Assembly: GCA_017387265.1 (NCBI GenBank)
Contig: JAFOFM010000229.1
Coordinates: forward strand, 1 to 8,237
DNA length: 8,237 nucleotides
Reading direction: 5' to 3'
From: Peptococcaceae bacterium
GTDB taxonomy: Bacteria > Bacillota > Peptococcia > Peptococcales > Peptococcaceae
Shown: piece by piece, positions 1 through 4,440 of the stretch
Layout: each line of letters begins with the position of its first letter
How positions within the stretch are numbered: the stretch's first letter is position 1
Position numbers and translations under genes: made by a program
Notes under the pieces: generated by a model
Told to the model about the DNA's origin: nothing
Database searches by the model: none
The model's input: only the letters and a program-made list of their open reading frames with translations

Positions 1-38
1 AGGCGCATATCGGTAATATGCCCTTATAGGGCATGAAC

Positions 39-64
39 AAACCGCCCGTTTGACGGGCGGTTTT
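39..64 (+). terminator. Rho-independent terminator of an upstream plus-strand gene
   Basis: An 11-bp perfect stem (39-49 paired with 53-63, core ACCGCCCGT) with a 3-nt loop ends in four T. A second small hairpin (18-24 with 28-34, ATGCCCT arm) lies just upstream. All three plus-strand frames stop within the first 36 bases (14-16, 27-29, 34-36), so a coding region entering from the left would end here, but the frame cannot be chosen. The T-run is longer on the plus strand than on the minus strand, so it most likely serves a gene left of the window. Confidence 0.75.
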
Positions 65-202
65 GATTGTGCTTATATAGATATTGATACGCGCCTGAAG
101 ATAATTATTCTGCAACGATAATTCAGGCTGTAAAATCGAAATTAATAGGTGTGCTGTGCAATAAACCGGAAGCAGAAGATGCAAGAAACCGATACACAGC
201 AT

Positions 203-237
203 AAAAAAACACCCTGAATCAATTTGATTCAGGGTGT
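203..237 (-). terminator. Rho-independent terminator of gltS
   Basis: A 12-bp perfect stem (209-220 with 226-237, arm ACACCCTGAATC) has a short AT loop. On the minus strand it is followed by an uninterrupted run of seven T (plus-strand A at 203-209). It starts 24 nt past the stop codon of the minus-strand symporter gene, the normal place for an intrinsic terminator of that gene. Confidence 0.9.
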
Positions 238-261
238 AAGTGTATTCGCTGTTGATTCTGA

Positions 262-1701
262 TTAGAACTGGGAACGAGTACCGGTATTTTCGAATGCTTC
301 ACAGTCGTCAGTAACGTCTGGGCAAACTACTTTACCTTTCCAGCTGAAAGTAGGTTTGTTCCAAGCACGAACTACTTTAATCAGGATGATGTTGATAACA
401 CCTAAGCCTAAAGCCATAGGAATCAGAGTGTTGATAGACATCAGACCGTTACATACCATGATGTAGTTTGCTACTAACAGAGTACCAGGAATCATGAATG
501 CGTTCATGGAACCCATTTCTGCGGAAGCAGTTGTTCTCAGGTTAGGGTCAACTACACGGATTAACGCAACGCCGGATGGACAGGTACCAGTTGCACAACC
601 CCACATACCCAGGGTACGTTCGAAGTCGCAGCCATCGCCGAAACGACGACCAAAGTAGATACAGAATGCGAATGTGAAAGCACCTACTACTACGCACATC
701 ATCAGCATTGGGATGATCCAGGAACCGATAGCGGATGTCTGGATAGCCATGAATGCACCAACGATCAGGAAGTCTGTGGTGCAGCCTGTGATACGAGCCT
801 GCAGAGCATCGTCGTGGTATTTTTTCACGCCGATTTTTGTCATAACAGCTTTAACAACTAACGCTACGAAGTAACCTACGAAGAAGGTCATGCCGCCGAA
901 GGAAGCAATCAGAGCGTTTGGAATCATCAGGATTAATTTCTGAACATACAGAGTGATAACGAAGGTCATACCAACAATTGCAAAGTTGAATGCTAATACG
1001 TCGATGTTACCGTTGTAAGTTGTGATTCTACCAGCAACTTCAGTCTGTTCTTCAGGTTTGTAGATACCGCGCATAACAGCAGGGCTCAGTTTTTCTGGAT
1101 AAGAAGCTAAACCTTTTTTCAGACCGATTTTAGCCAGAGGAACACCAATCAGGAATGCGAACAGGAAGCCGATTACGGAGTAGGTAATAGCAACCTGAGA
1201 AGCCAGTGGCATCAGACCAGCAGCTTCAATCTGCATACCGAAGGAAGCGGACTGCCCAGGACCCTGACAGAATGCGAATGGAATCAGGATACCATATTCA
1301 GCAGGCATGTTGAATGCAGCGCCGAAGAATTTAATGCAGAAGTAACCGATTACAGGTGTGAAGCAGTACAGAGCACCCCACAGTAAACCCATACCCATGG
1401 AACCACGCAGCTGCTGTTTTGCTACAGCACCGCCGGTCTGACCTTCTGCTTTAGGAGTAGCAGTTAACCCCATGGAGATAAAGGACAGGATAAAGAAGAA
1501 GTTTACAATCTGGTTGCACATGTTCGGGTCAATGCCCAGTGTGGCAGCAACGCCAGGAATGTTCATCATGATCAGACCTACGATACCACCGATTACGGAT
1601 GCAGGCATCAGAATGTTACCCAGCGGTTTGATTACAGCACGTAATACAACACCGACTAACAGCATGATACCAATCCAGGAGAAAGTAACCATTGCGGTCA
1701 T
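262..1701 (-). CDS. gltS: Sodium/glutamate symporter, GltS (ESS) family
   Basis: A 479-residue, very hydrophobic protein with about ten or more membrane segments, read as a Na+-coupled glutamate uptake carrier of the ESS family in the cytoplasmic membrane. It has the family's inverted-repeat layout. The first re-entrant loop is at residues 141-162 (PFAFCQGPGQSASFG) and the second at 365-385 (MWGCATGTCPSGVALI), corresponding to the two Gly-rich pore loops of E. coli GltS. The usual GGHGT of the first loop is QGPGQ here. At 479 residues it exceeds the roughly 400 of E. coli GltS. The extra length is in the polar loop at about 195-230 and in a 30-residue hydrophilic C-terminal tail with two Cys. 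The start is supported by AGAGGG at 1709-1714, 7 nt upstream. Sampled Arg codons are CGT, which suggests high expression, as expected in an amino-acid fermenter. It is divergent from two LysR genes. Family assignment is firm; glutamate as substrate is inferred. Confidence 0.87.
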   Translation of the reverse strand: MTAMVTFSWIGIMLLVGVVLRAVIKPLGNILMPASVIGGIVGLIMMNIPGVAATLGIDPNMCNQIVNFFFILSFISMGLTATPKAEGQTGGAVAKQQLRGSMGMGLLWGALYCFTPVIGYFCIKFFGAAFNMPAEYGILIPFAFCQGPGQSASFGMQIEAAGLMPLASQVAITYSVIGFLFAFLIGVPLAKIGLKKGLASYPEKLSPAVMRGIYKPEEQTEVAGRITTYNGNIDVLAFNFAIVGMTFVITLYVQKLILMIPNALIASFGGMTFFVGYFVALVVKAVMTKIGVKKYHDDALQARITGCTTDFLIVGAFMAIQTSAIGSWIIPMLMMCVVVGAFTFAFCIYFGRRFGDGCDFERTLGMWGCATGTCPSGVALIRVVDPNLRTTASAEMGSMNAFMIPGTLLVANYIMVCNGLMSINTLIPMALGLGVINIILIKVVRAWNKPTFSWKGKVVCPDVTDDCEAFENTGTRSQF

Positions 1702-1793
1702 AAAAATACCCTCTTTCTTAAAAAGAATGTTAAATTGTTTTTCGCCTCAAAAAAGCTGATCATTCAGAACCGCTCCGGTACTGTTTTCGTTTT

Positions 1794-1850
1794 CTGCAGC
1801 GTCAGGCTGATTGTAAAAATAAAGGCTGAAAACGGAAGCTGACGATGCAG
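1794..1850 (-). repeat. Inverted repeat in the gltS leader
   Basis: CTGCAGCGTCAG (1794-1805) and CTGACGATGCAG (1839-1850) are complementary at 11 of 12 positions and enclose 33 nt. If gltS is transcribed from the promoter proposed at 1915-1943, this hairpin lies in a 5' untranslated leader of about 205 nt. No known riboswitch is recognised. It could be an mRNA structure or a DNA-binding site. Confidence 0.4.
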
Positions 1851-1871
1851 GAACGCAGCAGTCAGGAACGC
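1848..1871. repeat. Direct repeat CAGGAACGC, 15-bp period
   Basis: The 9-mer CAGGAACGC occurs at 1848-1856 and again at 1863-1871, separated by six bases. It lies between the proposed gltS promoter and the gltS start and overlaps one arm of the leader inverted repeat. Such spacing could hold two half-sites for a regulator, but no known binding motif is recognised. Confidence 0.4.
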
Positions 1872-1914
1872 TTCTGAAAATAAGTTTTTTTGATTTGAAT
1901 TATTTCATGGATTC

Positions 1915-1943
1915 ATCATACCGGAAGCAATCAATAAATTCAA
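1915..1943 (-). promoter_or_regulatory. Candidate sigma-70 promoter for gltS
   Basis: Read on the minus strand, TTGAAT (-35, 1938-1943) and TATGAT (-10, 1915-1920) are separated by exactly 17 bp. Transcription would start near 1908, giving a leader of about 205 nt before the gltS start codon. The -35 match is moderate and the -10 match is good. The region is AT-rich, so chance matches are possible. It is the best-spaced pair I saw on this strand. Confidence 0.5.
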
Positions 1944-1952
1944 ATATTGATT
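1929..1952. promoter_or_regulatory. Dyad operator candidate over the gltS -35 box
   Basis: A perfect 8-bp inverted repeat, AATCAATA (1929-1936) and TATTGATT (1945-1952), is separated by 8 bp. It covers the -35 element of the proposed minus-strand gltS promoter. Position and size suit a dimeric regulator such as a LysR-type protein, and the neighbouring regulator genes make that attractive. The arms are AT-rich, so part of the symmetry could be chance. Confidence 0.4.
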
Positions 1953-2204
1953 TGATTGTTTTTTTCGCGAAAATGTTTAGTCAAAATTTATAAAAATATA
2001 TTGATTATTTAAAATGAATGCATTAAAAAAACAATGAAACGACGAAGTAGAGTTCTGAAAAGCGCATAATATCGCAGAAAAATGCACTTTGAACAAAAAA
2101 ACTGGTATAGCCATTCTGTAATAATATAATAATAAATTGCATTATTATTAATATGAAAAAACATATATAGAGTATGAAGATTGATAAAAATATATAAGAA
2201 AAAC
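1953..2204. other. AT-rich intergenic stretch, no gene seen
   Basis: This middle part of the region between gltS and the LysR genes is strongly AT-rich, with runs such as TAATAATA. Two very short overlapping frames (start codons at 2014 and 2034, 7 and 11 codons) lack ribosome binding sites and are not called. A low-complexity inverted repeat TAATAAT / ATTATTA lies around 2128-2151. Nothing else is supportable. Confidence 0.5.
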
Positions 2205-2219
2205 AGGGGGGAACACAAC

Positions 2220-2315
2220 GTGAAGGGTGGAATCAGAGGCTGTTATCGAAAGATTCCTGCAGCTGTTGCAGCAGGAATAAATGTGGATTTTTTTGCAAAA
2301 CAGCTGCAGGAATGA
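2220..2315 (+). CDS. Possible 31-residue small protein (GTG start)
   Basis: A short frame begins at GTG 2220 with a purine-rich ribosome binding site AGGGGGG at 2205-2211, 8 nt upstream, and stops at TGA 2313-2315. The peptide starts MKGGIRGCYRKIPAAVAAG and ends FFAKQLQE: a basic N-terminus, a short Ala-rich stretch and a polar end. No family is recognised. Its last third coincides with the -35 box and spacer of the proposed LysR-operon promoter and with the repeated GCAGGAAT motif, so the same DNA may be regulatory rather than coding. The ribosome binding site is the main argument for it. A chance ORF or a gene remnant is equally possible. Confidence 0.28.
   Translation: MKGGIRGCYRKIPAAVAAGINVDFFAKQLQE
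2253..2313. promoter_or_regulatory. Three-copy repeated motif, LysR-type operator candidate
   Basis: The motif GCAGGAAT occurs three times. ATTCCTGC (2253-2260) and GCAGGAAT (2271-2278) form a perfect dyad with a 10-bp spacer. A third copy, in the longer form CAGCTGCAGGAAT (2301-2313), is the exact 13-bp inverse of 2253-2265. The dyad centre lies about 62 bp upstream of the predicted transcription start (near 2328), and the third copy sits between the -35 and -10 boxes. This matches the usual LysR arrangement of a recognition site near -65 plus an activation site close to the promoter. Autoregulation by the downstream LysR proteins is the natural inference. Confidence 0.5.
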
Positions 2316-2321
2316 TATAAT
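2293..2321 (+). promoter_or_regulatory. Promoter of the tandem LysR operon
   Basis: TTGCAA (2293-2298) and a perfect TATAAT (2316-2321) are spaced by 17 bp. The predicted start near 2328 gives a leader of about 125 nt before the first LysR start codon. A copy of the CAGCTGCAGGAAT motif fills most of the spacer. Confidence 0.6.
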
Positions 2322-2408
2322 AAAACCGATTAAAAAATATACGGAATTTAAACAGAATCTGAATTTAATGATAACGCGATGAGATAAATGACGGAACATA
2401 ATTCCTTC

Positions 2409-2426
2409 TGCTATATTCCTATAGCA
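2409..2426 (+). repeat. Short dyad just before the LysR ribosome binding site
   Basis: TGCTATA and TATAGCA form a 7-bp inverted repeat with a 4-nt loop, ending 11 nt before the AAGGGAG ribosome binding site (2438-2444) of the first LysR gene. In the transcript it would be a weak hairpin. It could also be a DNA site. Little more can be said. Confidence 0.3.
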
Positions 2427-2453
2427 TTATATATATGAAGGGAGAAAGAAACG

Positions 2454-3413
2454 ATGTTATTATCACAGCTGGAATATTTTCGTGTAGTTGCAAAGCACGA
2501 ACACATCAGCCATGCTGCAGAAGAACTGCGCATTGCCCAGCCGGCACTCAGCACAACCATCAGCAAGCTGGAAAAAGAATTAGGCGTGCCATTATTTGAC
2601 CGAATCGGCCGTAACATCGAATTAAATGATGCAGGGCGCCGTTTGCTGGCCCATGCCGATTATCTGTTTGAACAGATTGAAGAAATGGAAAAATCTCTGG
2701 AACAGACCCGTGAAATTCTGGAGAACGAAGTAGCCATTTCTGTCAGCAACAGTATGTTTCTGGGTGGCTGGCTGCATAATTTTGTACTGGACAATCCAAA
2801 AATCCGCCTGCACCAGCGTATGCTGAGCGAAGATCAGATGCTGGAAGCATTGCTGAATGAGGAAATTGATGTGGCTGTTGGTGAATTTAACAGTGATATA
2901 CCGGGAATTGTGCGAAAAGTACTGGTAGAGGATGAATATGTATTTTCGGTTGTAGCGCCGAATCCACTGGCGCTGAAAGATACGATTGTGTTTGATGATA
3001 TTCGGGATGCCAGCATCATCGGGCTTCCGTCCAATGCGACCTATAAAATTGCAGACCGGGTATTTGCCCGGCATGGCCTTGAACCTAAAGTTATTTTTGA
3101 AGGCAGTCATCGTTTAATGCAGAAGCTGGAGATGGACGGCAAGGGCATTGTTTTTGCGACAAAACAGATGATTTATATTATGGCGCAAAATAATGTTTCC
3201 CGGGATGATGCGATGCAGTTTAAAATTCATACAATTTCTGATATGGACTGCAGCTGTCAGCTTTGTGTGTGCTGGAAGGCAGACCGGGAACTGCCGGTGA
3301 TGGCGAAAAAGTTTATCGATGCGATGGATGCCAGCTATCCGCGGTATAGTGATGACGAGGCGTTTATGCAGGAATACAGTCTGGACTGGACCCGGAAGGA
3401 GGAAACAGTATGA
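2454..3413 (+). CDS. LysR-family transcriptional regulator with a CxCxxCxC cluster
   Basis: A 319-residue LysR-type regulator. Residues 4-62 are the winged helix-turn-helix (LEYFRVVAKHEHISHAAEEL, then IAQPALSTTISKLEKELG, VPLFDR and LNDAGRRLL). A linker helix rich in Glu spans about 65-90, and the ligand-binding domain about 91-295. The start is fixed by AAGGGAG at 2438-2444, 9 nt upstream. All four cysteines of the protein fall in one cluster, C266, C268, C271 and C273 (CxCxxCxC). They sit on the last beta strand of the effector domain, where most relatives have a plain hydrophobic stretch. This suggests metal or redox sensing, but that is inference. The C-terminus has about 20 acidic/aromatic extra residues. 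The gene overlaps the next LysR gene by four bases (ATGA) and is co-transcribed with it. Divergent gltS and the promoter repeats are likely targets. Confidence 0.9.
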   Translation: MLLSQLEYFRVVAKHEHISHAAEELRIAQPALSTTISKLEKELGVPLFDRIGRNIELNDAGRRLLAHADYLFEQIEEMEKSLEQTREILENEVAISVSNSMFLGGWLHNFVLDNPKIRLHQRMLSEDQMLEALLNEEIDVAVGEFNSDIPGIVRKVLVEDEYVFSVVAPNPLALKDTIVFDDIRDASIIGLPSNATYKIADRVFARHGLEPKVIFEGSHRLMQKLEMDGKGIVFATKQMIYIMAQNNVSRDDAMQFKIHTISDMDCSCQLCVCWKADRELPVMAKKFIDAMDASYPRYSDDEAFMQEYSLDWTRKEETV

Positions 3414-4291
3414 ATCTGCTGCAGATGGAATACTTTCAGGAGGTTGCCAAAACCTCATCCATTACCCAGGCGGCTCGCACACTGAATATTTCCCAGTCCG
3501 CTCTGAGTATTATGATGAACAAGCTGGAAGCAGAAATCGGCTACCCGCTGCTTGCAAAGCAGGGGCGTAATATCAGCATTACACCATACGGGAAAAAGGT
3601 GCTGCACTACAGCTATATTCTGCTCCATGAAATGGAGGACATTCAGCGGGAGTTCAAAGAACTGCGCGGCGAAGAAAATGAATGGAAACTGACCCTGGGG
3701 GTAACCGACAGCAATTATTACGGGGACTGGATTTTAAATCTGATGCACGATTATCCTGATTTACAGCTGAATGTTCTGCAGATGGCCCGGGATGAGATTT
3801 ACGAAAATCTTTTAATTGGCAAACTGGACTTCGGGATTTCAAATGGTATGGAATATTATGAGGAGCTGGATTCGCAGCTTTTATTCAGCCAGCCGTATCA
3901 GCTTCTGGTTTTAAAGAATCATCCGCTGGCCAGAAAGGGACGGATTACGATGGAAGAACTGGTGCAGGAGCCATTGCTTTCTCTGCCGCCATCTCATAAA
4001 AACCGTCTGATTGATAATCTGAGTTCGGCGATGCATTTCCGGCCGAATATTGTATTTGAAGGCAATGCCGATATTATGGAGCAGATGTTTCATGTAGGAG
4101 TCGGCAGCATTCTGACCTGTGCCCATAACCGTGGCCAGTGGATGCGCAGCCAGCGTGAAGATTATGCACTGCTGGATATTGTCGGAACATCGACCCGGTA
4201 TGAAATGTATCTGGTATGGTCGAAAAATCGGTTCCGCACGAAATGTGCCCGGATGTTCCAGAATTACGTGTTTGACTATTATCACGTATAA
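3410..4291 (+). CDS. LysR-family transcriptional regulator, second of a tandem pair
   Basis: A 293-residue LysR-type regulator. The winged helix-turn-helix is at residues 4-62 (MEYFQEVAKTSSITQAARTL, then ISQSALSIMMNKLEAEIG). A linker helix lies at about 65-88 and the effector-binding domain at about 92-288. Its ATG overlaps the stop of the preceding gene (ATGA, 3410-3413). A strong AAGGAGG at 3396-3402 with 7-nt spacing lies inside the upstream gene, so translation is probably coupled. It resembles its neighbour beyond the DNA-binding domain, for example IVFEGNADIMEQM against VIFEGSHRLMQKL at similar positions, pointing to an old tandem duplication. It lacks the neighbour's Cys cluster, with Tyr/Leu/Val in the corresponding strand (YEMYLVW). 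Effector unknown. The pair may form mixed oligomers or act in sequence on gltS and on their own promoter; this is inference. Confidence 0.9.
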   Translation: MNLLQMEYFQEVAKTSSITQAARTLNISQSALSIMMNKLEAEIGYPLLAKQGRNISITPYGKKVLHYSYILLHEMEDIQREFKELRGEENEWKLTLGVTDSNYYGDWILNLMHDYPDLQLNVLQMARDEIYENLLIGKLDFGISNGMEYYEELDSQLLFSQPYQLLVLKNHPLARKGRITMEELVQEPLLSLPPSHKNRLIDNLSSAMHFRPNIVFEGNADIMEQMFHVGVGSILTCAHNRGQWMRSQREDYALLDIVGTSTRYEMYLVWSKNRFRTKCARMFQNYVFDYYHV

Positions 4292-4303
4292 AATGTATAA
4301 AAT

Positions 4304-4346
4304 AAGATGCCGGTTTTTCTGTCGAAAAGCCGGCATCTTTCTTTTG
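4304..4346 (+). terminator. Strong terminator of the LysR operon
   Basis: A 16-bp stem (4304-4319 with 4324-4339, arms starting AAGATGCCGG, one G-U pair) with the 4-nt loop TGTC is followed by TTTCTTTT. It starts 12 nt after the stop of the second LysR gene and ends only a few bases before the ATPase promoter, so the two units are insulated. Confidence 0.93.
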
Positions 4347-4352
4347 AAAACA

Positions 4353-4380
4353 TTGACAGCGCATAGCTGTCTAGTATAAT
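4353..4380 (+). promoter_or_regulatory. Near-consensus promoter of the metal ATPase
   Basis: A perfect TTGACA (4353-4358) and a perfect TATAAT (4375-4380) are spaced by 16 bp. A second TATAAT overlaps at 4380-4385. The predicted transcription start is near 4387, about 54 nt before the start codon. Such a strong promoter on an efflux pump implies that it is held down by a repressor. Confidence 0.8.
4355..4371. promoter_or_regulatory. Palindromic operator candidate inside the ATPase promoter
   Basis: GACAGC (4355-4360) and GCTGTC (4366-4371) form a perfect 6-bp inverted repeat with a 5-bp spacer. It overlaps the -35 box and fills the spacer up to the -10 box. A bound dimer here would block RNA polymerase, fitting a metal-released repressor of the ArsR/SmtB, CopY or Fur type. 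The 16-bp spacing does not suggest the 19-20-bp MerR/ZntR type. The regulator is not encoded in this window. Confidence 0.5.
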
Positions 4381-4440
4381 ATAATACATGAATAAGAGCT
4401 CATATATTAAAGTGAAAAAAGACAAAGTGAGGTGTATATA

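Noticed and set aside
93..202. Two inverted repeats (93-99/122-128 and 151-158/195-202) between the terminators at 39-64 and 203-237
   Set aside because: Stems are only 7-8 bp, with no T-run, conserved fold or gene context. Possible decayed element or chance, with nothing to support a call.
1740..1770. T-run (minus strand) after a CTGA/TCAG dyad in the gltS leader, considered as an attenuator
   Set aside because: The stem is only 4 bp, and no competing antiterminator or leader peptide could be identified.
2014..2069. Two tiny overlapping frames (7 and 11 codons) with an ATGA overlap
   Set aside because: No ribosome binding site, AT-rich surroundings and trivial length. A chance occurrence is likely.
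2118..2152. TAATAA-type repeats resembling a short repeat array
   Set aside because: Low-complexity AT sequence without regular unit and spacer structure. Not a CRISPR array or an origin repeat set.
2622..3110. Long minus-strand open frame (162 codons) opposite the first LysR gene
   Set aside because: It lies wholly inside a clear LysR gene in antisense, has no recognisable domain, and its composition is that of a shadow frame.
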